Shown: positions 17,037-24,534, counted from the first letter of the stretch. The stretch is 42,888 bases of DNA from Candidatus Moraniibacteriota bacterium (GCA_013336285.1 JAAXTX010000007.1:1-42888); one strand, 5' to 3'. The notes: a model not told the origin generated them from the sequence alone. Numbers and translations are program-made.

Positions 17037-17759
17037 TCAATCGATTTTCCAGTGCCAATTGCTCCTATATATAGTCTCGCCATCCATTGCTGTCCATACT
17101 CTTTCTTCCCACATATTCACCGTGAAATCATTGTTCAACTTACTGATCTTGTTTATCCTGTCGTAGACATCCTTCGAAATGTGCACGTGGTAACCGTCCA
17201 CAGATAGCGAAGACAGCTTGACCGCGTAATTGGTTGCGTTTCCAACCCAGACCAAATCATTATTATTTCCACCCTTTATTCCGCCCCTTACAATCAAGAT
17301 CTTTCCCACATCGACCCCGATTCCGAAATTGAAATCCATGTCCGCCAGCTGTTTATTATTTTGAAAATATGCATCAATTTTTGGTTTCAAAATATACTGA
17401 CAAAACCATTTCATTTGCAACGCTGCTTTTACAGCGTTTGTTCTTTTTCCGTCACCATTAAACACAACAAGGACGCCGTCACCATTGAAACTTCTGAGTT
17501 CTCCACTATTTTCCCTGGCAATCTTTGAAACTCCCCAAAGAAACGATTTGTACATCCGAGCAGCTGTTGTACGCCTGAACCCACCAACTATTTTCGTTGA
17601 TTCCCGAATATCAATGAATAGCATCGCCAGCTCCATTTCTCTTCCCTCTTTTCCAAAGGGTATATCCGTTATTTCTGGAACAACAAGCCCGTCTTTTATT
17701 TCATATTGCCCAGAAAAAAATACGTCTATCTGTTTGTCTAAGTCATCTCTGCCTAACAT
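17037..17759 (-). CDS. Class III nucleotidyl cyclase domain protein (PycC-like), cyclase 2
   Basis: 'MLFIDIRESTKIVGGF', 'SFNGDGVLVVFNG', 'FGIGVDVGKILI', 'VGNATNYAVKLSS' cyclase-fold motifs; start overlaps the TM effector stop. Confidence 0.8.
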   Translation of the reverse strand: MLGRDDLDKQIDVFFSGQYEIKDGLVVPEITDIPFGKEGREMELAMLFIDIRESTKIVGGFRRTTAARMYKSFLWGVSKIARENSGELRSFNGDGVLVVFNGDGKRTNAVKAALQMKWFCQYILKPKIDAYFQNNKQLADMDFNFGIGVDVGKILIVRGGIKGGNNNDLVWVGNATNYAVKLSSLSVDGYHVHISKDVYDRINKISKLNNDFTVNMWEERVWTAMDGETIYRSNWHWKID

Positions 17760-18262
17760 ACGATGCGTCTGATTATGAACTCAGCATAGACGACTATCAA
17801 GATTGATATCCCTGTCACGAACGTGATCATTGAATCTCTAAATTTCACATGCTTGGTCTGTGCAACCCCTGCAGAAGCATGTGTTTGTGATATCAAATCA
17901 TCTAGCAACTCTTCCTCAGTAGCATCTTTCAATTTTTTTCGATAACTACTCAATGAATTATCCGCTATATGCCCGAAAAAAGTAAGCGATTTAATTTTGG
18001 AATGATTTACTATACGTGGAATTATGGCGGAGAAGGATTTGCCGACGCCAAGCAATAAAAGAATGCTCGCCGTAATGAGAAGCGATATCTCCCATTTTGT
18101 GAAATCAAAACTATGTTTCCAAAACCATTTGAAAATCATCGGAAAAAGAAGTGTCAGCAGAACACCCTGAAATGCTAGAAAAATACTGATTTTCTGGTCA
18201 GCTGCTTTTATCCATTCATGGACTCTTGCGAGATTTTTTTCTACGTAGTTTCGTTCAATCAT
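17753..18262 (-). CDS. Pycsar effector-like (DUF5706-like) transmembrane protein (start 18262 or 18274)
   Basis: 'VHEWIKAADQKISIFLAFQGVLLTLLFP', second TM, 'AIIPRI...LTFFGHIADNSLSSYRKKLKDATEEELLDDLISQTHASAGVAQTKHVKFRDSM', third TM; ATG overlaps the cyclase 1 stop. The 277-aa track start is inside cyclase 1. Confidence 0.75.
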   Translation of the reverse strand: MIERNYVEKNLARVHEWIKAADQKISIFLAFQGVLLTLLFPMIFKWFWKHSFDFTKWEISLLITASILLLLGVGKSFSAIIPRIVNHSKIKSLTFFGHIADNSLSSYRKKLKDATEEELLDDLISQTHASAGVAQTKHVKFRDSMITFVTGISILIVVYAEFIIRRIVC

Positions 18263-19085
18263 AACTATTTTCATCAAGAGCAAGAATGGCTTCACAGTAT
18301 CCTTTGCCATGCGTATCGCACCACCCGATGCTATTTGATAATTTATACAGCTTGTCAAAATCAAATTTCGGTTCCTGACTGACATCTTCTTCGGTCCAGA
18401 GATCGGTTTTTTGTCCGCTATTCCCACATCCGCAACTTTTAAGCACCAATTCGGAACCGTCATCGGAAAAAAGATTAAATACCCGCTCCGAAATAAGTAA
18501 ATCGTTTTCCTCTCCCCTCGAAGCAAGCTTGGATGCCATATTAACAGGTTTTCCGGCCCAAACCTCATTCTGTTTGTCCGTACCATCAGATGACCTTCTT
18601 AAACCAATCCTTTTTACCAAAACGGTTTTCCTATCGATGCCGATATGACAGGTTATTTTCCCATCTTCGATTTGGATATGTTTACCAATTTCATTCGCTG
18701 AAAAAGTCTTGAATGAAACTGCTGCAGCCAAAGCATGATAAAGTCGATTCGAATCGAAAAGCCCGAAAGCTCCGTCGCCTCGAACATCGATATAGGTAGC
18801 TCCAAAATGATCAAGGATACGAACCGCGGTATCCGTAAAATACTGATAAATGGCAGCTGTTGATTTGTCATGCTTCTGCGCGCTCAATTGAGTAGAATTT
18901 TTCATATCAATGAAGACGCAGGTAACGTCATCTATCCGGAGCCATTTATTTGATTCTAGTGAAAAATCACCCAGTACTGTTGGAATCGATGAGACAGACT
19001 CTACTTTCGTTTCTTCCTGATACCTCTCATAGGCAGAATTGAGGATATCTGAAATTTCCTCTTGATACCTTTCTTGTTCTGGCAT
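18255..19085 (-). CDS. Class III nucleotidyl cyclase domain protein (PycC-like), cyclase 1, with Cys/His-rich C-tail
   Basis: 'VTCVFIDMKNSTQLSAQ', 'YIDVRGDGAFGLFD', 'CHIGIDRKTVLVKRIG', 'VWAGKPVNMASKLAS'; C-tail has CGC and WCDTHGKGYC. Confidence 0.82.
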   Translation of the reverse strand: MPEQERYQEEISDILNSAYERYQEETKVESVSSIPTVLGDFSLESNKWLRIDDVTCVFIDMKNSTQLSAQKHDKSTAAIYQYFTDTAVRILDHFGATYIDVRGDGAFGLFDSNRLYHALAAAVSFKTFSANEIGKHIQIEDGKITCHIGIDRKTVLVKRIGLRRSSDGTDKQNEVWAGKPVNMASKLASRGEENDLLISERVFNLFSDDGSELVLKSCGCGNSGQKTDLWTEEDVSQEPKFDFDKLYKLSNSIGWCDTHGKGYCEAILALDENSYD

Positions 19086-19089
19086 AAAC

Positions 19090-19734
19090 TTAATTTTTCA
19101 TATTTTTAATAACCTCCACGACTTTCCCGCTCAAGACGTACTGACCAATCTCGCTCTCGCCAATGACGATCGGCGGATAGTCTTTCGTCGATTCGGACAC
19201 GAGCATCACCTGCTGATGCTCCTGGTCGAGATAAAACTTCTTGATGTTCGCAAGGCCATCGATCACGGAAAGCACATACTGACCGTCTTCGGGAGCTTTC
19301 ACGTCAGAATCGACTATCGCATAATCTCCCGGATCGATGCCTCTCTTAGCCTTTCCGATCTTCGCCTTATTCATCGAGAATCCGTCCGCCTGCACGGCGA
19401 ACAGTCCCTTTTTATACGGGATGATGGCACTGGAAACGCGGATGTAGCTCTGGATATAATTCTCGGCCAATTTGGTAGCTCCACCGCAATCAGCGGCGCC
19501 ATAGACCGGAATAGACACCAATCCGGATATGCGAGATACCCCCTCTTTAATCCGCTCAACCACACCACCCTCCTTGTCCAACCTAATATGCCCCTTCTTC
19601 TGAAGCTGTGAAAGGTGATGCTTCACCGTCTGAGCGTTCTTGATGCCAACCAGATCGCCAATGGCGCGATAAGTCATTTTCCCAAGATCGTGTTTTTTGG
19701 CAAGTTCGAGTAGTTTTTCCTGATTCTTATGCAT
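19090..19734 (-). CDS. LexA/UmuD-like S24 autoprotease-type transcriptional regulator
   Basis: N-terminal HTH; 'VQADGFSMNKA' (Ser), 'GLANIKKFYL' (Lys), 'YPPIVIGESEIGQYVLSGKVVEVI'; Cys-Gly candidate cleavage site 'AADCGGA'. Confidence 0.82.
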   Translation of the reverse strand: MHKNQEKLLELAKKHDLGKMTYRAIGDLVGIKNAQTVKHHLSQLQKKGHIRLDKEGGVVERIKEGVSRISGLVSIPVYGAADCGGATKLAENYIQSYIRVSSAIIPYKKGLFAVQADGFSMNKAKIGKAKRGIDPGDYAIVDSDVKAPEDGQYVLSVIDGLANIKKFYLDQEHQQVMLVSESTKDYPPIVIGESEIGQYVLSGKVVEVIKNMKN

Positions 19735-19756
19735 AGGATTTTTTTCTTATTTTTTC

Positions 19757-19785
19757 AGCATAACAAAACTGAATACACCTGTCAA
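19757..19785 (-). promoter_or_regulatory. Promoter of the S24-cyclase-TM-cyclase operon
   Basis: TTGACA (19785-19780), 17 nt, TATGCT (19762-19757). Confidence 0.75.
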
Positions 19786-19794
19786 CTTTGTTTC

Positions 19795-19816
19795 TTTACT
19801 TGTTTACAGTATTTAC
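19795..19816. promoter_or_regulatory. TTTAC direct-repeat cluster upstream of the operon promoter
   Basis: TTTAC at 19795, 19803 and 19812 (spacings 8 and 9). Confidence 0.35.
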
Positions 19817-19836
19817 AAACTATGTCGAATCCACAC

Positions 19837-19980
19837 CATCGTACTCTCGAAAATGTCGCAAGGGTCGCTTTGTGAAGCCTTTTTCTCAATCAAAAACCCG
19901 AGTCCGTGTGGATGGCCGGGTTTTTGGTTGATTTTGGTTGATTCAATCGGGAGAGAAGCTGTGTTTGCCGGGGTAGAGCG
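19837..19980. repeat. Direct repeat copy A flanking the TIGR02391-like gene
   Basis: Strong similarity to 20869-21021; includes terminator-like CCCG..CGGG hairpin and coding remnant ...SLYPGKHSFSPD*. Confidence 0.75.
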
Positions 19981-20000
19981 ACGTAAGCACCGGCTCCGTC

Positions 20001-20055
20001 GAAAAGTAAACAAAAAAGGTATACGTGCCTATACCCTTTTATAAATATTAAAATG
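20001..20055. repeat. REP/MITE-like repeat, partial copy 3
   Basis: AAAAGTAAACAAAAAAGGTATACGTGCCTATACCCTTTTATAAATATTAA aligns with the 16.93-kb copy. Confidence 0.55.
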
Positions 20056-20097
20056 GGTCGTTCAAATCTGCAGAAAAAAATTATACTGAATCCTATT

Positions 20098-20823
20098 CTA
20101 ATCCAAATTAATTGAATCAACGATCCTAAGAAGTTGGTTTGCAAAATGGATTATATCCGCTACCTCATATGGATCAATAAGATCCACATTTCTATGACCC
20201 GACGGATTCCTAAACGTACCATATGCGCCACAAAAAAGGTTCATTCTCGCATTTTTTTCTCCCGAGGCTTCATCAGCATTCTGATCAACCAAAGCTCCGC
20301 TAGTTGGTCCGAAGGCTTTTTTCATAAGAGCCTCTCCAAAGTCTGTATTACTAAGTTTTGCTTTTTTCCTTACTCGAACTTCAACTTCCTTAAAAGCTCC
20401 GAATACTGCCTCATCATAGTCTCCTCTAATAAATGCTGGCTTTACTTTCTTTACCAAAACAGGGTCGAGTCCGTCTGAAGGAAGGAGGTGGCCTTTCTTG
20501 TATGCTTCGAAGTTTTGATCCAGCAGAACCTTTTTTCCCCTATTAGTAATAAATGACCAATCGGTTTGGCCTGGCTTTGGAGCAATAAATAGCTCCTTCT
20601 CTAACCACATCCATGCAACCACTAAGCTTTCCTTTACGCTATCCTTATTCTCGTGACCAGTCCACTCCTTAAAGTCTGATGACGTACCCAGAGAGAAATT
20701 ATGCTTATTGAGATCCTGACTTCCAGCCTGACTCAAATACCTCAATACAAAAGGCGCAAGCTCTTCGGGCTCCATCTCTAAAAGATTTTCAATTGGTGGA
20801 AAGATTTCTTTATAGAGTGACAT
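20098..20823 (-). CDS. TIGR02391 (Ymh)-like protein
   Basis: C-terminal 'AVFGAFKEVEVRVRKKAKLSNTDFGEALMKKAFG...GEKNARMNLFCGAYGTFRNPSGHRNVD' matches the family pattern. Confidence 0.7.
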   Translation of the reverse strand: MSLYKEIFPPIENLLEMEPEELAPFVLRYLSQAGSQDLNKHNFSLGTSSDFKEWTGHENKDSVKESLVVAWMWLEKELFIAPKPGQTDWSFITNRGKKVLLDQNFEAYKKGHLLPSDGLDPVLVKKVKPAFIRGDYDEAVFGAFKEVEVRVRKKAKLSNTDFGEALMKKAFGPTSGALVDQNADEASGEKNARMNLFCGAYGTFRNPSGHRNVDLIDPYEVADIIHFANQLLRIVDSINLD

Positions 20824-20868
20824 AGATGCAAGATAGAAGATAAAACAAACCCTTTCCTGAGTTCATAT

Positions 20869-21021
20869 CATCATACTCCCTCCGGAAGATGTCGGAAAGC
20901 ATCGCTTTGTGAAGCCTTTTTTTGAACAATCAAAAACCCGGGTCCATGCGGATCGCCGGGTTTTGGGTTGGCTTTTCGTTTGATTCAATCGGGATAGAAG
21001 CTGTGCTTGCCGGGGTAGAGC
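20869..21021. repeat. Direct repeat copy B flanking the TIGR02391-like gene
   Basis: Shares GCTTTGTGAAGCCTTTTT, CAATCAAAAACCCG..TCC, TTGATTCAATCGGGA.AGAAGCTGTG.TTGCCGGGGTAGAGC with copy A. Confidence 0.75.
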
Positions 21022-21076
21022 AGCGAAGAGATCTCGTACCCGCCCTCGACTTTCCAGACACGGATCACGCTTTGGT
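20992..21076 (-). pseudogene. C-terminal remnant of an unidentified gene (…SVIRVWKVEGGYEISSLLYPGKHSFYPD*)
   Basis: Minus-strand frame reads through the cupin stop region and ends TAT CCC GAT TGA before a hairpin; same C-terminus in copy A. Confidence 0.4.
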
Positions 21077-21406
21077 CGCGATTCCGAAATAGAGCCACGT
21101 GACTTCCTGATCGGATTCATTCGATTGACGGTGTTTCTCGCCCGGCTCGATCGTAATGCAATCCCCGGCGCTCACTTCCACCCGCTCGTCGTTCACGGCA
21201 AAGACCACTTTTCCCGTTTGGATATGAAATACCTCGAACATCGTATCGTGCGAATGCGTATCGACGGACTGACCGGGCTTGAATGTGGCCTCCCCGAACA
21301 TCATCAGGTTTGGAATCTCCCCTTTCCCGATGAATACTTTTTTCTTAATGTCCGGGTTATGGGATACACCCATTTCCGGAAGTTCTTTCGTCTTGACGAC
21401 GTTCAT
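21065..21406 (-). CDS. Cupin-domain protein
   Basis: 'EATFKPGQSVDTHSHDTMFEVFHIQTGKVVFAVNDERVEVSAGDCITIEPGEKHRQSN' cupin motifs; start assigned to MNVVKT. Confidence 0.85.
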   Translation of the reverse strand: MNVVKTKELPEMGVSHNPDIKKKVFIGKGEIPNLMMFGEATFKPGQSVDTHSHDTMFEVFHIQTGKVVFAVNDERVEVSAGDCITIEPGEKHRQSNESDQEVTWLYFGIATKA

Positions 21407-21430
21407 AGTAGTATCGATGAATTTGATTCT

Positions 21431-21473
21431 ATTCGAAAGTACGCACAACCTAGAAAATCGTGTACTTTCGAAT
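21431..21473. repeat. Perfect 12-bp inverted repeat at the SLOG/cupin junction
   Basis: ATTCGAAAGTAC (21431-21442) / GTACTTTCGAAT (21462-21473), enclosing the SLOG-like gene stop codon. Confidence 0.75.
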
Positions 21474-21965
21474 ATTTACCGGCTTTCCCTTACTCAAAGC
21501 CTTATCTACGGTATCCTGTACACCTTGGCTTTCGTTCACCTGAAAAGCGAGTAGTTCGTCTGAAAGCTCCATAACATGGGTATTTCTCTCATAATACGTG
21601 CTCGTATCCACTACGTCATTCTTAGGATTCGCAAGGATCGAATCCGGGTTTGCGCTCTTCAGCCTCTCCAGCTGGGCAATGAGTGTCTCGGCCTGTTCAG
21701 GGGTTATAACCCCTTCGTCTGCCCGCTTTCGATAATGCGCGGCATAGAGTTCAAGTGCAACCGGCAGACAAACCTTGATATGTGTGCCTAAAGGATCACG
21801 CTTCATCGCTTCGTCGGTGGCGAAATAGTCCACATTCAGCGCACCGCCGGTTACGATGCCATCACCACGCTCTATAATATCCCCGACAGCAGTCCGGACA
21901 TCGGATTCAACGGCTTTATTGGTCGCTCTCCAGGAGCCGGTAATACCTATCCATTTCATATACAC
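21450..21965 (-). CDS. SLOG/DprA-like Rossmann-fold nucleotide-binding protein
   Basis: 'GITGSWRATNKAVESDVRTAVGDIIERGDGIVTGGALNVDYFATDEAM' resembles SLOG/LOG superfamily cores. Confidence 0.6.
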   Translation of the reverse strand: MYMKWIGITGSWRATNKAVESDVRTAVGDIIERGDGIVTGGALNVDYFATDEAMKRDPLGTHIKVCLPVALELYAAHYRKRADEGVITPEQAETLIAQLERLKSANPDSILANPKNDVVDTSTYYERNTHVMELSDELLAFQVNESQGVQDTVDKALSKGKPVNIRKYTIF

Positions 21966-21993
21966 AGTATATCAGAATTTGAACGCACCGTGT

Positions 21994-22014
21994 CAGAAAA
22001 AGGGAGTCAGGTAC
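21994..22014. repeat. Inverted copy of the GTACCTGACyCC repeat tail
   Basis: CAGAAAAAGGGAGTCAGGTAC is the reverse complement of GTACCTGACTCCCTTTTTCTG; compare GTACCTGACCCCTTTTCTG at 17016-17034. Confidence 0.65.
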
Positions 22015-22088
22015 ATTTCCATGGTTCATATCATCATACTCCCTCCGAGGATGTCGAAAAGGAGGACTAAATGAGCCATATCGGTACC

Positions 22089-22114
22089 AAAAGAGCGTCA
22101 TAAGACGCTCTTTT
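22089..22114. terminator. Bidirectional intrinsic terminator
   Basis: AAAAGAGCGTC-ATAA-GACGCTCTTTT. Confidence 0.75.
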
Positions 22115-22149
22115 ACACACGAACCGATCGGATTGATGTCGACTCCGAG

Positions 22150-22647
22150 TTACAACAATTTCACCTTTGAGAATTCCCCTCCGTCGCCGATACGGCCCTT
22201 GCCGATGATCCTTATCGTGATCTGCTCGCCGGTCTTCGCGTCTATTCCGAAAAACGTGGCCGGACCGGGACCGCGAAGCATTCTCACCGGACCCGAAAGC
22301 GGGATCTGCGAAGCTCCTCCGCCCGGACCGGTCTGCCAACCGATGCGCCACCGTGTTTCCCGTTCCGGCGCGAGTACGACGTAGTCCCGCCAACCGCCGA
22401 AAACCGGTATATGGAAGCGGACACCCGTCCGTCCCGGCAACGCGTCCGGTATCGGGTCCGTCTCCACCGCCATTTCGTGATCAAGATTCCGGAACGCTTC
22501 CGGCAGGATATGCACGTTGTTCCACTGATGCGTCCACTGCGGCGACTCGCGGAACGTACCGGATACGAGGTACATGAGCGGCAACATGAGCAGGTCGCCG
22601 AATCTGGAGAGCGGACCCTGCGGATTTATGTTCCATTTCTTCTTCAT
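22150..22647 (-). CDS. Hypothetical protein, orphan family B (paralog of 5344-5844)
   Basis: Sequence similarity to the 166-aa copy. Confidence 0.75.
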   Translation of the reverse strand: MKKKWNINPQGPLSRFGDLLMLPLMYLVSGTFRESPQWTHQWNNVHILPEAFRNLDHEMAVETDPIPDALPGRTGVRFHIPVFGGWRDYVVLAPERETRWRIGWQTGPGGGASQIPLSGPVRMLRGPGPATFFGIDAKTGEQITIRIIGKGRIGDGGEFSKVKLL

Positions 22648-22714
22648 ACGCCGGCGTATTCATGATATTTCTTCCCGTGTGATCGATCCCGCCGTCCATG
22701 GAGATATAGGCGAG

Positions 22715-22978
22715 CTACAAAAGGCCGCCTGCCCTCAGTATTCCCACCAATCCGACCATGATCCAGAAAATATTCAGCAACGAATAAGCATGGTCCTTTT
22801 TCAATACGGAACACCAGGACAATATTATCGCATCGGTCGTATTGAAGATCCAGACGAACATGAACGGGCTTTGCGGTCCGAGCCAACTGACGATCGAGAA
22901 GCTGGTAATCCGCATCAGGACGCCGATCATCTCGATTATCTTGATGTTCTTCAGGATAAATTCATTGAGTTTTGTCAT
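22715..22978 (-). CDS. Small membrane protein (87 aa)
   Basis: About three hydrophobic segments; no family assigned. Confidence 0.6.
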   Translation of the reverse strand: MTKLNEFILKNIKIIEMIGVLMRITSFSIVSWLGPQSPFMFVWIFNTTDAIILSWCSVLKKDHAYSLLNIFWIMVGLVGILRAGGLL

Positions 22979-23014
22979 AGCGGCAGCCGAGGTAATCGGC
23001 TTTTTAGAAATATT

Positions 23015-23596
23015 TCACTTCCCCTTCCAGACCATGTTCATATACCGGTCGCCGCGCTTGAGCTCGGAAAGCATCTGGGAGAGGCGCTTTTGTTTCGTTT
23101 CGTCGCGCTTGGCGCGGTTGATCCAGGAAAGATAGTCGTTTCGCTGATAGGGCGGGCGGGCCGCGTAGGCATCCGCGAGCTTGTTTCGGACGAGTTCCGC
23201 ACGGACGAATACGGGCATTTTCTGCCGGGGCCGCTTCAGCGTCTTCTTGGCGACATGATCGTTCGTGCGCATGCCGGCCTTGACGAGCTTTCGTATCAGC
23301 GCGATCGGAAGATCCTCGTTAAGCGGAAATCGGATGGTCGCCTTCGCTGTCCCATACCTTTCCAACTCTTTCCGATGTTGTTCGATGACGGAAGGCGCCA
23401 GATACAGCCCGATATGGCTTTTCGAGAGTCGGAAGTACGCCAATCGCCCATGGTATCCGTAGTACGGGATGCCATAGCTGATACGCTCCTGTGCCTCCGG
23501 CGCGACGCTCTTGATGATGTCCCGAAGCGTTCGCAGCTTCGGCTGCGCTTCCTTGGGGACGGACACGATATATTCTTTTACGCCTCGCGGTTTCAT
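23015..23596 (-). CDS. DUF1801 domain plus YdeI/OmdA-like C-terminal protein
   Basis: 'RISYGIPYYGYHGRLAYFRLSKSHIGLYL...' DUF1801-like, then 'AYAARPPYQRNDYLSWINRAKRDETKQKRLSQMLSELKRGDR' YdeI-like. Confidence 0.75.
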   Translation of the reverse strand: MKPRGVKEYIVSVPKEAQPKLRTLRDIIKSVAPEAQERISYGIPYYGYHGRLAYFRLSKSHIGLYLAPSVIEQHRKELERYGTAKATIRFPLNEDLPIALIRKLVKAGMRTNDHVAKKTLKRPRQKMPVFVRAELVRNKLADAYAARPPYQRNDYLSWINRAKRDETKQKRLSQMLSELKRGDRYMNMVWKGK

Positions 23597-23810
23597 ATGA
23601 TGAAAGATTGAAAGAAGGACAAATTTCCAAATTTCAATATCAATACTACATTTATCTGTCTTTGCGAGGGCGTACCCGCCCGCGGCAATCCAGTCACGTC
23701 GTTCGCGAACGACGGTGACCAGTACTCATGCCCTGGACCGCCACGAATTTCGAATACGAAATCCTCGCGGAGACGAAAAAAATGGGACGCCCGAAACCCT
23801 GGAAAACATT

Positions 23811-24293
23811 CTACCCTTCGTAGGCGCGTTTCAATTCCGCGATATCGATCTTGATCATATTGAGCATGGCCTCCATGACCCGAGACGCTTTGATCGGGTC
23901 CGGATCGCGCAAGAGTTCGTCGAGGATCGTCGGTACGATCTGCCACGAGACCCCGTACTTATCCTTGAGCCATCCGCACTGCACCTCGGTTCCCCCCTCG
24001 GAGAGTTTTTCCCAAAAATAGTCGACTTCTTTCTGATCCGCACAATTCACGACGAGCGAAATGGCTTCCGTGAACGGAAACATGGGACCACCGTTGAGCA
24101 CCATGAATTCCTGTCCGTCGAGACGGAACGTTCCGGAAAGAAAACTGCCCTCCGGACGACCGGAAACCTTGGCGCTGGACGCATCGTACCTTGTAGAGAG
24201 ACCGATACTCGAATTCCCGAAAACGGACGTATAAAAGCGGATCGCCTCTTCGCCATTGTCATTGAACCACAGACAAGGGGTTATTTTTTGCAT
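23811..24293 (-). CDS. VOC-family (PhnB/3-demethylubiquinone methyltransferase-like) protein
   Basis: 'QKITPCLWFNDNGEEAIRFYTSVFGNS ... FMVLNGGPMFPFTEAISLVVNCADQKEVDYFWEKLSEGG...CGWLKDKYGVSWQIVPTIL'. Confidence 0.88.
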   Translation of the reverse strand: MQKITPCLWFNDNGEEAIRFYTSVFGNSSIGLSTRYDASSAKVSGRPEGSFLSGTFRLDGQEFMVLNGGPMFPFTEAISLVVNCADQKEVDYFWEKLSEGGTEVQCGWLKDKYGVSWQIVPTILDELLRDPDPIKASRVMEAMLNMIKIDIAELKRAYEG

Positions 24294-24534
24294 ACGATGT
24301 ATGAAACGGATGAAGCGTGACGTTGATACGGGTCGGACGCCCTTCCTATGTTCATTAGATTATACTCCCATGTTTGAAAATCTGGAAAATTACTCACTTA
24401 TTCCGATTCGCTTCTCGCCGCACTGCAAAAATGACGGAAAGTCATGAAAAAATGATCGATTTTCAATAAAAAAGAGTCGCAGGGCATGCCATACGACTCT
24501 TGCGTTATATCTCGTGGCCCGTCACGACAACCGT

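Noticed and set aside
18263-18586. N-terminal extension of the TM effector in the ORF track (277-aa version)
   Set aside because: Lies entirely inside cyclase 1 in another frame; the coupled ATG at 18262/18274 fits DUF5706-like proteins
19795-22061. CRISPR-like array
   Set aside because: Repeats here are few, irregularly spaced and palindromic or gene-end derived; no repeat-spacer periodicity and no cas genes
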